A stretch of DNA of 64,000 nucleotides from Oscillatoria sp. CS-180. GTDB lineage: Bacteria; Cyanobacteriota; Cyanobacteriia; Phormidesmidales; Phormidesmidaceae. Below are positions 9,642 through 17,514 of the stretch, in pieces (the first letter of the stretch is position 1; the number at the start of each line of letters is the position of its first letter). The notes under the pieces were generated by a model, which ran no database searches, was not told where the DNA came from, and saw only the letters and a list, made by a program, of their open reading frames with translations. The DNA is taken from NCBI RefSeq assembly GCF_028330965.1, contig NZ_JAQMUB010000067.1:62001-126000 (forward strand), read 5' to 3'. A program made the translations under genes and the position numbers.

Positions 9642-9771
9642 TTCCGCGTAGCGGTACTAGAAGTTGACTGAACTCTGAGCAAAGGGCTTAAACTCCGGGT
9701 ATTGTTTAATACTGGAAGATTGGGGAGCGGGGGCCAAAAGCAGTCATCATAAACTCAGCTGGTAGAGTGCC

Positions 9772-9815
9772 GTTAGCGCAGCGTAATGCACTACAGCTGG
9801 GTATTTTTATTGTTA
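9772..9815. repeat. GTTAGCGCAGCGTAATGC repeat, copy 1
   Basis: Eighteen bases (GTTAGCGCAGCGTAATGC), followed after a few bases by CAGC and GTATTTTTATT, recur at 48377-48415 in the same order and orientation. The repeat is known as a common type in cyanobacterial spacers; its role is unknown. Confidence 0.6.
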
Positions 9816-9830
9816 GAAATCTCCGTAGCT

Positions 9831-9882
9831 CATAGCCAAATGACTCGCTGTCTTGTCCTAACAGAATTGGCAGCATCTATAT
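9831..9882 (-). repeat. dispersed imperfect palindrome, copy 1 (partial, reverse orientation)
   Basis: Read on the minus strand, it shares CTGTTAGGACAAGAC exactly with copy 2 (11733-11840), followed by AG-CAT-T-GCTATG. It lies just after the 3' end of the kinase gene, so copies 1 and 2 bracket that gene in opposite orientations. Confidence 0.65.
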
Positions 9883-9899
9883 ATATCTGCGATGTCTCT

Positions 9900-11669
9900 T
9901 TAATTGCGGGGACGGATATGATTGCGTTCCATCTGTCGATAAGCCGCAATCCGCTTAGCTCGCTTCAAAGGAGCATGAACCAGAAGAGAGCCTAAAACCA
10001 TTGCCGAAACCGTCAGGGGTAACAGGATCTGCCACTGCCCAAATCCAAGCAGCAGGCCCAGTGCAACGGCTAAGGCAAGGAATAGGGTGGTTAGTGCTAG
10101 GGCGATCGCCTCTGCTTTGGGAACATGAGCCTCCAAAAGCTTTTCTGTTGTGAGTCCTAAACCGAGTCCCAATAACCAACCGCCAATTGTGCCCGGAATA
10201 AGCCCTGCCAAAATGGTATCCCAGGAACCCGCTAGACCGTCAATGACCATCCCCACACCTGTTAGGGTCGCCGCAGCAAGAAAGATGGATAGAAAAGAGG
10301 CCAACTGAGACCCTAAATAAATTCTGGCTCCCTGCAAAGTCCATGCAGAGCCTTGTAATCCTCCCACCGTACCCAGCAGCAAACCAAAACTTGTTACCCC
10401 AACAGCCTGGGGCAAAAGAGAGGCTGGCAGTGCTGCCCATAGCAGAATCCGACAGGCCATTAAGACGAAAAAGAACAGGGCCAAGATGGGATAAAAAGAG
10501 ACGCTAGAATTTTGAACCGGGATGCTAGCTGTTTGAACTTGAAGCGGAATTGAATAAGTTTGGGGAAACGCATTGGTATGCAAAAGTAGAGTCCGTTGAT
10601 AAGTTTCGCCAGCCATCAATTTGCGAGTATCAATGCTGATTTGACAGGGGACTCGGTTACCCTCAAAAGTCGAGGGTGTAATCTCAAGCCAGGCATGATT
10701 CCCATTCGGCATCTTTGGATCTTGAGGATGCTTTTGCACCTCCCAATGACCTGAAAGCAGAATCTCAGGAACAACATTGGTCACGTCAACTGTGCGGGTA
10801 ATGACTTCTCCAATGCGATTGGCTTGAATTGTGAAATTGGCCTGACTCATCTGCACTTCTGGCGGGTGAATTGATGCTGTAGGTAGCGACTTAAGGGCCT
10901 CCCGTGCATTTGGATAACGATCTTTGACTCTCGGCTCCGCCATTTTTTCCAACCACTTCACCCAAGGAAGGCTAAGTTTTGGCGCCAAATGTCTGAATTT
11001 TATTTTGTAGCTAATATCAACAAGGGAGCCAATATCATCTGGCTTAGTTTGCGTTAATAAGCAAATCAACGTCATGCCTAAACCATATAAATCTGAAGCT
11101 TCAGTGAGCTGACGATTAAATAATTGCTCAGGGGGCATAAAGCCCAAAGTTCCTTTGACGACGCTGCTAACACCGACCTCGCCATCACCTACACGGGCAA
11201 ATCCAAAGTCAACTAGATAAACATTGAGCTTGTCATCTACCAAGATATTGTCTGGCTTTAGATCCCTGTGAATAATAGGCGGAATCCGATTCTGTAGATA
11301 GATCAGAATTTCTAATGTTTGAGTAGCGATCGCCCCGATATCTTCACCACTAAAACTGCGATTGACGGATAGTGGCTGAGCCTGTTTATATTCCTGCACC
11401 ATGCAAAAGCCGTCAGGCAATTGAAAAGAATTCAAGTAAGCGGGAATTCCAGAATGCTGCAAGCCCTTCAAAACCTCAATCTCGCGCTGATGAGCGTCAT
11501 ATGCAGACCAGCTAGATGAAGTTTTTGCAAACTGGAACTGCTTGATTACAACGGTTCTTTGTTTCTCAATCTCGATCGCTAAATATGTAATTCGACCACC
11601 GGAACGATTCGCTCCCAGTTCTTTCTGTAAAGAATAGCCATAATGAGTAAAATCGGGTAGATCATCCAT
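9900..11669 (-). CDS. serine/threonine protein kinase with C-terminal membrane domain
   Basis: The protein has 589 residues. Residues about 10-270 form a Hanks-type kinase: glycine-loop region LGANRSGG, catalytic K43 (VIKQF), HRDLKPDN at 134-141 and DFGFA at 154-158, all intact. A segment at about 275-385 looks like an Ig/beta-sandwich (HWEVQKHPQDPK, YQRTLLLHTNAFPQTYSIPLQV). From about 390 to 570 there are about six hydrophobic helices. The kinase should therefore be cytosolic and held at a membrane. The beta-sandwich lies between kinase and helices with no membrane segment before it, so it is probably cytosolic too. Substrates are unknown. Two inverted copies of a dispersed repeat flank the gene, and no operon partner is present. 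Confidence 0.88.
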   Translation of the reverse strand: MDDLPDFTHYGYSLQKELGANRSGGRITYLAIEIEKQRTVVIKQFQFAKTSSSWSAYDAHQREIEVLKGLQHSGIPAYLNSFQLPDGFCMVQEYKQAQPLSVNRSFSGEDIGAIATQTLEILIYLQNRIPPIIHRDLKPDNILVDDKLNVYLVDFGFARVGDGEVGVSSVVKGTLGFMPPEQLFNRQLTEASDLYGLGMTLICLLTQTKPDDIGSLVDISYKIKFRHLAPKLSLPWVKWLEKMAEPRVKDRYPNAREALKSLPTASIHPPEVQMSQANFTIQANRIGEVITRTVDVTNVVPEILLSGHWEVQKHPQDPKMPNGNHAWLEITPSTFEGNRVPCQISIDTRKLMAGETYQRTLLLHTNAFPQTYSIPLQVQTASIPVQNSSVSFYPILALFFFVLMACRILLWAALPASLLPQAVGVTSFGLLLGTVGGLQGSAWTLQGARIYLGSQLASFLSIFLAAATLTGVGMVIDGLAGSWDTILAGLIPGTIGGWLLGLGLGLTTEKLLEAHVPKAEAIALALTTLFLALAVALGLLLGFGQWQILLPLTVSAMVLGSLLVHAPLKRAKRIAAYRQMERNHIRPRN

Positions 11670-12114
11670 AGCCCAAAAAACCTAAAAGTCCTACCTGGTG
11701 TTGCTATAACGTCAATAAAAATGGAAGTTGACTGTACAGCCGTCGTGAGTCCTGTTAGGACAAGACGGTAAGCCATCTAGCTATGGACCAAGCACCTAGA
11801 TGCTATTGAATGCGCGAACCTAGATGGCTGAAGCTATATATAAATTCCTAAACGGATCTAACTTGTTTGAACTTTGGCTTTAGACATATGAGTGAGTTCA
11901 TAATTAATTGAAGATATTATCAGATTCAGGACTTTTTGCTCAATTTTTACGCGAGCTTCATCTTAACCGCCTTTCAACGATTTCAAACCAGTTCCAAAAT
12001 GAAATATTGGCAAAACATAAGTACGTCAAATCAGTTATTGAAAAGAATCTAGAATTGCTCGGCTATTTGTTTTTATTCCGTCCATTTTATGATTGAACTC
12101 ATCCAAGGTGTCTC
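11670..12114. other. spacer between divergent genes, with repeat copy 2
   Basis: Apart from the repeat at 11733-11840, the 445 bp hold AT-rich sequence. A TTG-started open frame of 62 codons (11908-12096) has no ribosome site and no family resemblance, so I do not annotate it. Promoters for the kinase (-) and the YdcF-like gene (+) must lie here, but I see no clear boxes. Confidence 0.5.
11733..11840 (+). repeat. dispersed imperfect palindrome, copy 2 (full length)
   Basis: The copy runs from TGTACAGCCGTCGTGAG through CTGTTAGGACAAGACGGTAA, GCCATCT, ATGCTATTG and CCTAGATGGCTGAAGCTA. The same blocks in the same order recur at 57184-57283, and in reverse at 17438-17510 and 47996-48078. It is non-coding. 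Confidence 0.75.
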
Positions 12115-12855
12115 ATGCGGTGTCCTTTCTGTAAAAGCTCTGCTGTTACTCAACATCGTTCTTCAGTATCAGCGGCTTATACTTGCCTGACCTGCCAGCG
12201 TTCCTTTGGTTCTTCCCGGCGAGCATTTTGGGGTAAGTCTTGGCTTATTGCTTTAGGTGTGTTGGGATTGTCCTCTCCGCTGCTTCTTAATGCGTCTATG
12301 AAGACGATCGCCAATCTACTACCGACTAGTCGAGACGAAACGGTTGCGTCCATCATCGTCCTGGGTAGAGGTCCCAGCGATCGCGCCGAAAGAGCTTTAG
12401 CTACCTCAGAAATTTTTCAAACCAAGCCGGTTCCCGTTTTTGTGAGCGGTATGACTGACGCGCCTCAAATTGTGAAAGTGCTTCATGAAATGGGCGTTGA
12501 AATGGATTATTTGTCCGGTGAGCGATGCTCTCAAACGACCTGGGAAAATGGTCTGTTCTCGGAAGCTTCTCTTAAGCCCAAAGCTGAGACCAACGTTCTT
12601 TTAGTGACGGATGAGCCTCATATGCTAAGAGCATATTTGGTATTCCAGAGTTTTGGCTTTGATGTGACACCTCATGCCGTTCCTTCTGAAAAAGGACTAT
12701 TTTCTCTGCAACAAGCACGGGTTGTGTTAAGAGAATATGCAGCGTTAGCAACCTACACCCTAAGGGGAAAACTTCACTCGAAGTCAGAATCTGTTCAAGA
12801 AGCGGACCAACGTCAAGCCATCCTGAAGATGGATGATTGGGGGTGTAGGCTCTAG
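12115..12855 (+). CDS. YdcF/DUF218-family membrane-anchored protein with N-terminal zinc ribbon
   Basis: The 246-residue protein opens with a CxxC...CxxC zinc ribbon (C3, C6, C24, C27), followed by a single membrane helix (about residues 41-58). A YdcF-like domain follows: ASIIVLGRGPSDRAERALAT, VFVSGMTDAP, CSQTTWENGLFS and VLLVTDEPHMLRAYLVFQSFG. DUF218 proteins such as YdcF and SanA are linked to envelope functions, and their biochemistry is poorly known. The zinc ribbon fused in front is less usual and suggests docking to another molecule. The ATG at 12115 follows AAGGTG. The gene stands alone; the polysaccharide export genes begin 580 bp further on. Confidence 0.82.
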   Translation: MRCPFCKSSAVTQHRSSVSAAYTCLTCQRSFGSSRRAFWGKSWLIALGVLGLSSPLLLNASMKTIANLLPTSRDETVASIIVLGRGPSDRAERALATSEIFQTKPVPVFVSGMTDAPQIVKVLHEMGVEMDYLSGERCSQTTWENGLFSEASLKPKAETNVLLVTDEPHMLRAYLVFQSFGFDVTPHAVPSEKGLFSLQQARVVLREYAALATYTLRGKLHSKSESVQEADQRQAILKMDDWGCRL

Positions 12856-13438
12856 GGAGCAAACGTTATCTGTCTGTCCCATAAAGTCATGGAAGACTTC
12901 ATTGAAAATTCAATTTGTTAACAACTTTATAAACTTCATATTTGAGTCATCAAAATGCGTACCCTTAGATTACCAATTAGCATTAGCGTTCAGAATATAA
13001 ATGTCTACCGTATTTCTTCGCTTTAGATCCGTAGCTCCGATAAAGCCAAATCATGATGCCAGAAATGTCTTCTACCTACATAGGACTTATGCATAAACCC
13101 TCTTACATCTCCATATTTTGGAGAACATTAAATCCGACTTCCCATATTCTGGGGTAAAGGGCCAAGACCGGCTTCAACTCCGTAAGTCCTACGCTATTGA
13201 AGCTTTTATACGCAACCAAGCATCAGCGGCTGAGTCTACTCCAAACTGCCCTTAACTAAAAAATTCTAAAACCGTCGAAATGATGGGTCATCTGTCTGTT
13301 TCAAAATCATGGTCTTTATTAATCTTTGCTCTATGCGATCCTTCTATATCAGAGCAATACGGTTGGATAGCACCCTTCTTTCAAAACGGGTGGGAGGTCA
13401 GTCATGTTCGAGTCTTAGCCAATCTTTGAGCCTAGCCC
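12856..13438. other. long spacer upstream of the polysaccharide export genes
   Basis: This 583-bp stretch has no convincing coding frame. It contains one terminal-inverted-repeat element (13081-13191). The rest is AT-rich and probably includes the promoter of the export genes. I cannot place a start site. Confidence 0.5.
13081..13191. repeat. MITE-like element with terminal inverted repeats (copy B)
   Basis: The left end TAGGACTTATGCA pairs with the right end TCCGTAAGTCCTA at 11 of 13 positions. The interior (CATATTTTGGAGAACATTAA, then TCCGACTTCCC) is related to the element at 2124-2229. Another left-end-like piece (TAGGACTTACCCAGA) is at 31075-31089 without a right end. The element has no coding capacity. 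Confidence 0.6.
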
Positions 13439-14947
13439 ATGACTCTTTTATATAATCGCTTGCAAATATCTTTCTTGGCGTCTCTACCATGCGCCTTACT
13501 GATGGCTCTAGCCCTCTGTTTGCCGGGATTGTCGCAATCGGCACCGCTGCCTGATTTGGCTCCTATCGATGAGCGATCATTCCCTAGCATTGATAATGAG
13601 CCGGTCGTTGATAGTGAGCCAGTCGTTACAGAATCGGTCACCGATGGGTACGTGCTTGGTGCGGGCGATCGTCTGAGCGTTGAAGTATTCCGTATCCCCG
13701 AATACAGCGGCGAGTATGAAGTCCTAGTCAGCGGACGATTGAGCCTGCCTATGGTGGGCCAAGTTCCAGTTGCTGGGTTAACTTTGCAACAGGCTCAGGC
13801 CAAAATATCTGAAGCCTACGCAGCGCGGCTCCGACGACCCATCATCAATCTCTCACTCGTCGAGCCACGTCCTCTAAGAATCGGCATTGCAGGAGAGGTC
13901 ACCCATCCGGGCTCATACGTTTTAGAGCGCGAAGGAACCCAGTTTCCCTCATTAATATCGGCGCTGGAAATGGCAGGTGGTGTGACCCAATCGGCAGATT
14001 TAAGGCAAATTGTGGTGACGAGGACAGGGGGCAGCGTCACGGAGGAAGTTTTGGTCACTGACCTCTGGGAGTTCTTGCAGACCGGAGACCTACGCTATAA
14101 CCTAGACCTGCGCGATGGCGACACGGTCTTTATCCCGACCAGAGAAACCTTTGACCCAAATGAGTCACTTCAATTAGCTGCTGCTAGCTTTGCCGCCGAT
14201 GAAAGTCGTCCACTGAATATCGTGATTATTGGCGAAGTCTTCAGACCTGGGCCTTATACCGTTACTGGGACTGCTCGAACAGGGGAAGCGGGCGTCCCTG
14301 GAGGAACAGGAGGTGCTAGCATCCCCCCTACCGTGACCCGAGCGATTCAGGTTGCGGGGGGGATTAAGCCAGATGCCGATATTCGCGGAGTGGAAATCTA
14401 TCGAAGAACTCGTAATGGAGAAGAACAGCGGATTGGTGTTAATCTCTGGGAACTCCTGGCAGAAGGGCAGATTACTCAAGATATCGTGCTGCAAGAGGGG
14501 GATACGGTCTTTATCCCGGAAGCAGAAAATATTCCACCGGAAGAACTGGCTGAAATAGCGGCAGCTAGCTTTTCTCCAGATACCATTCGGATCAACGTCG
14601 TGGGTGAAGTTGAAAGCCCTGGCGTGGTTGAGGTGCCGCCTAACACTCCCCTAAGCCAGGGAATTTTGGCGGCGGGCGGATTTGACAGTCGGCGAGCAAG
14701 AACAACTGATGTTGACCTAATTCGCCTTAATCCTAATGGGACAGTAACCCGTAGTTCTGTTCCTGTTGACTTTGCGGCAGGCATCAATGACGAAACCAAC
14801 CCGACGCTCCGAAATAATGATGTGATTGTCGTGAATCGATCAACATCAGCCAGCATTGCCGACACTCTAGACACAGTGGTGGTACCTTTGGGTAGAGTAT
14901 TCAGTCTATTTACAATACCGACATCATTTATCCGACTGTTTGATTAG
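13439..14947 (+). CDS. polysaccharide export protein, Wza-like (Poly_export plus SLBB domains)
   Basis: The 502-residue protein has a signal peptide (hydrophobic core at about 15-32, ending GLSQSA). A Poly_export domain follows at about 68-145 (YVLGAGDRLSVEVFRIPEYS, RLSLPMVGQVPVAGLTLQQA). Then come three SLBB-type repeats, each opening with a G-E-V motif: IGIAGEVTHPGSY, IVIIGEVFRPGPY and INVVGEVESPGVV. Proteins of this family form the outer-membrane and periplasmic channel for capsule or exopolysaccharide export. The tyrosine autokinase partner follows 110 bp downstream on the same strand, the usual Wza-Wzc order. No glycosyltransferase genes are next to them. The 3' end lies in a 32-bp tandem duplication that repeats the last ten codons and stop. 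Confidence 0.9.
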   Translation: MTLLYNRLQISFLASLPCALLMALALCLPGLSQSAPLPDLAPIDERSFPSIDNEPVVDSEPVVTESVTDGYVLGAGDRLSVEVFRIPEYSGEYEVLVSGRLSLPMVGQVPVAGLTLQQAQAKISEAYAARLRRPIINLSLVEPRPLRIGIAGEVTHPGSYVLEREGTQFPSLISALEMAGGVTQSADLRQIVVTRTGGSVTEEVLVTDLWEFLQTGDLRYNLDLRDGDTVFIPTRETFDPNESLQLAAASFAADESRPLNIVIIGEVFRPGPYTVTGTARTGEAGVPGGTGGASIPPTVTRAIQVAGGIKPDADIRGVEIYRRTRNGEEQRIGVNLWELLAEGQITQDIVLQEGDTVFIPEAENIPPEELAEIAAASFSPDTIRINVVGEVESPGVVEVPPNTPLSQGILAAGGFDSRRARTTDVDLIRLNPNGTVTRSSVPVDFAAGINDETNPTLRNNDVIVVNRSTSASIADTLDTVVVPLGRVFSLFTIPTSFIRLFD

Positions 14948-14979
14948 TACCGACATCATTTATCCGACTGTTTGATTAG
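14916..14979. repeat. perfect 32-bp tandem duplication spanning the stop codon
   Basis: The units 14916-14947 and 14948-14979 are identical (starting TACCGACATCATTTATCCGA, ending GTTTGATTAG). Unit 1 contains the last codons and the TAG stop of the export gene, and unit 2 lies just beyond. The perfect identity suggests a recent slip or duplication. The protein is unaffected because unit 1 keeps the stop. Confidence 0.95.
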
Positions 14980-15057
14980 TCCTGTTTCCTGACTCGGCTT
15001 GATTAGTGTTTCTACGCGAAATCTCTTAGAGATAGATATCACATAGGGTAAACCAGC

Positions 15058-17340
15058 ATGGTCTCCGAAAGTTCGCTACCACAATCAGCAATCGCAGTTC
15101 CCGCCTCGGAGCAAGAAGGTGGGCTGCAGTTGGGGCGTTTTGTGGGTGCTATCAAACGCCGTATGTTGATTGTGCTCGGCGTGACTACTTTGACGGCGTC
15201 AGCAGCCGTTCTGAAAGCAATCACTGATACACCTGTTTACAATGCAGGATTTGAACTGTTAACGCCACCCACTACCCTAGAGACGCAGATTATCTCAACT
15301 ATCAACGATGAGGCTCTTAGTAATCAATCTGAGCTATTTGACGTTGCTGTTGACGAGACAAAGCTCAAAATTCTTAAAAGCCCTCGTTTAATAGATCCAA
15401 TTCTCGTGGAGATTCAGCAGCGTTATCCTAATACAACGTACAACCAAGTTACCAGCAACCTCTCAATTAAGCCTGATCAGACCGGCAACACGCTCCACGT
15501 CAATTATACGAATACAGACCCTGAGAAAGTTGCTTATGCTTTAGAGATAATTGTCGAAGCCTACCTCAGCTACAGTTTGGAAGACAGGCAGAATGCGATT
15601 TTTCGGGGCATTGACTTTGTTGATGAGCAGCTTCCGGTCGCTCGACAACGAGTGGAAGAACTGGAGCGAGAGCTTGAAGGGCTGAGGCAAAGTGCCAATT
15701 TAATCGATCCCCTCGTGCAAGGGGAACAGCTATCGGAACAGGCTGCCCGATTTAATGCTGAGCAACTAGATTTGCAAGTTCAGATCCAAGAAGCTCAGGA
15801 TATCTACAATAATTTGCAGGCAGATCTCAACAATAGTGAGGAGTTTGCCGCGACGTCAGTGCTGTTGGAGAGCGATCGCTACCAAGCCCTTCTAGACCAG
15901 ATTCTGGCAGTGGACAGTGAGCTTGCCGATCAGCTGACCCTCTATTTAGAAGACAGCCCCGAAATAGACGTGATTGAAGAGCGTCGTCAAAACCTTCAGC
16001 CGTTGCTCCAGCGAGAGGGCATCCGAGTACAGCGTCAGTTGGCAAACTATATTCAAGAATTGCAGGACCGCAATCGAGCTTTGAGTGAGACTATCGGGTC
16101 TCTCAATAATCAGATTAAGAATTTATCAACTACTGCCCGTGAATATGGCAGTATTCAGCGTGAACTGGATATCGCTTCAACCAATCTCAATCAGTTCTTG
16201 ACTAAACGTGAAGCCTTGAGAATTGATGCCGCTCAAAGACAGACACCTTGGGAAATTTTGACACCGCCCTCTGCTCCTAAGGCTTCAGTAGCAAGCGCTA
16301 AGCGTAATCTAGTGCTAGGCGTTGTCTTGGGTGTTCTTTTAGGATCAGGTACTGCAATTATCATCGATCGCTTCGCAGGCAAAATTTATACGATAGAGGA
16401 ACTGAAGGAAGCTGTAGGGCCAGGAATTCCGCTTTTAGCTGTCATTCCCTATGAGAAGCTTTTAGAAGGAGAGCATTCTCTGGCAAGTTCTCTGAGCCAG
16501 CTGAGCCAGTTAGGATTCAACACTCGCTTCTTCTCCTCTAATGGAGAGGGTAACAATGGTCAAAAATCCGTTTCAACTCCCTTTTTGGAAGCCTTCAGGA
16601 TTTTAAGCACTAACGTTCAGTTGAGTAGTCCAGATAACCCGATCACCTCGTTCGCGGTGAGTTCAGCGATTCCAAACATGGGTAAGAGCACGATCACTTT
16701 CCACCTTGCTCATGCGATGGCTACGACGGGGCGCAGGGTTTTAATGATTGATGCCGATTTGAGACGTCCCACACTGCATAAGCTCTGCAATGTTTCCAAC
16801 GAAGTTGGGGTCTCGAATTACATTTCTAGTGATATTGAGATTAAAGAAGCTATCTCCGATGTGCCTATTGATCCAAATCTATTTTTAATGTCGTCAGGTC
16901 CCATGCCACCGGATCCCATCAAAATATTGACGGCTCAGCGCATGAAAAATCTGTTGGCATTTGCTCAAGACAACTTTGACGTTGTCATCTTCGATACTCC
17001 ACCTATTCTGGGATTCGCCGATGCCCTGGTTCTTGCCGCGTATACTCAAGGCGTTCTATTGACTGCGACGTTAGGAGAAATTAAGTTTGCTCAAATGCAG
17101 ATGGCTCTTGATGAACTCAATGTTGCCAAGGTTTTCCCATTGGGGCTGGTTGCCAATGGCTCCAAACAAGAGAGCCAAACACGTTATAGCTATTATCAGT
17201 ACTATCGTGAAGATAGAATTGACACGACTTCCCCGAACTCTAAGTATCATCTCGACGGTTCCCAAAAGCCTAAAAAAGAAGTTTCTGGCTCCAAAAATCC
17301 ACTCAGTTCTTTAGGGAAGAGTTTCAAAAATCGGCGTTGA
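15058..17340 (+). CDS. Wzc-like polysaccharide co-polymerase / tyrosine autokinase
   Basis: The 760-residue protein has a Wzz-type N-terminus with membrane helix 1 at about 34-50 and a long coiled coil at about 185-370. Membrane helix 2 is at about 418-437 (NLVLGVVLGVLLGSGTAIII). A C-terminal BY-kinase domain follows: Walker A about 538-548 (PNMGKSTI), Walker A' VLMIDADLRRPT and Walker B VVIFDTPP. A tyrosine-rich tail YSYYQYYRED near residue 710 is the expected autophosphorylation cluster. Such proteins control chain length and export of exopolysaccharide with the Wza-like channel encoded just upstream. The start at 15058 has an AGGG-type ribosome site. Confidence 0.92.
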   Translation: MVSESSLPQSAIAVPASEQEGGLQLGRFVGAIKRRMLIVLGVTTLTASAAVLKAITDTPVYNAGFELLTPPTTLETQIISTINDEALSNQSELFDVAVDETKLKILKSPRLIDPILVEIQQRYPNTTYNQVTSNLSIKPDQTGNTLHVNYTNTDPEKVAYALEIIVEAYLSYSLEDRQNAIFRGIDFVDEQLPVARQRVEELERELEGLRQSANLIDPLVQGEQLSEQAARFNAEQLDLQVQIQEAQDIYNNLQADLNNSEEFAATSVLLESDRYQALLDQILAVDSELADQLTLYLEDSPEIDVIEERRQNLQPLLQREGIRVQRQLANYIQELQDRNRALSETIGSLNNQIKNLSTTAREYGSIQRELDIASTNLNQFLTKREALRIDAAQRQTPWEILTPPSAPKASVASAKRNLVLGVVLGVLLGSGTAIIIDRFAGKIYTIEELKEAVGPGIPLLAVIPYEKLLEGEHSLASSLSQLSQLGFNTRFFSSNGEGNNGQKSVSTPFLEAFRILSTNVQLSSPDNPITSFAVSSAIPNMGKSTITFHLAHAMATTGRRVLMIDADLRRPTLHKLCNVSNEVGVSNYISSDIEIKEAISDVPIDPNLFLMSSGPMPPDPIKILTAQRMKNLLAFAQDNFDVVIFDTPPILGFADALVLAAYTQGVLLTATLGEIKFAQMQMALDELNVAKVFPLGLVANGSKQESQTRYSYYQYYREDRIDTTSPNSKYHLDGSQKPKKEVSGSKNPLSSLGKSFKNRR

Positions 17341-17437
17341 GCAGCCGTAGTGCTTAGCGTCACTGTTTGGTGCAGACTAGGTGATAGGGAACAGGGAGCA
17401 GGGGACAGACTTGCACTCTGCTAGAAGGTTGGGGACC

Positions 17438-17510
17438 TAATAGCACCTGGCTATTTAGCGCATAATCAGATGGGTTACTTCTTGTCCTCACAAAACTGGC
17501 GGCGGCTATA
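17438..17510 (-). repeat. dispersed imperfect palindrome, copy 3 (reverse orientation)
   Basis: It reads TAATAGCACCTGGCTAT, then CAGATGGGTTACTTCTTGTC and ACTGGCGGCGGCTATA. This is the reverse-strand order of copy 2. It lies between the convergent 3' ends of the Wzc-like gene and the exporter operon. The rest of this 174-bp spacer holds nothing recognised. Confidence 0.65.
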
Positions 17511-17514
17511 ACGA

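Larger units (their letters stand above)
9467..9899. other. repeat-rich spacer
   Basis: This 433-bp spacer separates the DUF2993 gene (+) from the 3' end of the kinase gene (-). It holds a 38-bp tandem repeat (9566-9641), a GTTAGCGCAGCGTAATGC repeat (9772-9815) and one copy of the dispersed palindrome (9831-9882). Short open frames across 9786-9995 run through these repeats and into the kinase gene, and I do not consider them genes. Confidence 0.6.

Noticed and set aside
9786-9995. Open frame over repeat DNA at the kinase 3' end
   Set aside because: It consists of intergenic repeat sequence plus antisense of the kinase gene.
11908-12096. Open frame of 62 codons upstream of the YdcF-like gene
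   Set aside because: TTG start, no ribosome site and no recognisable family.
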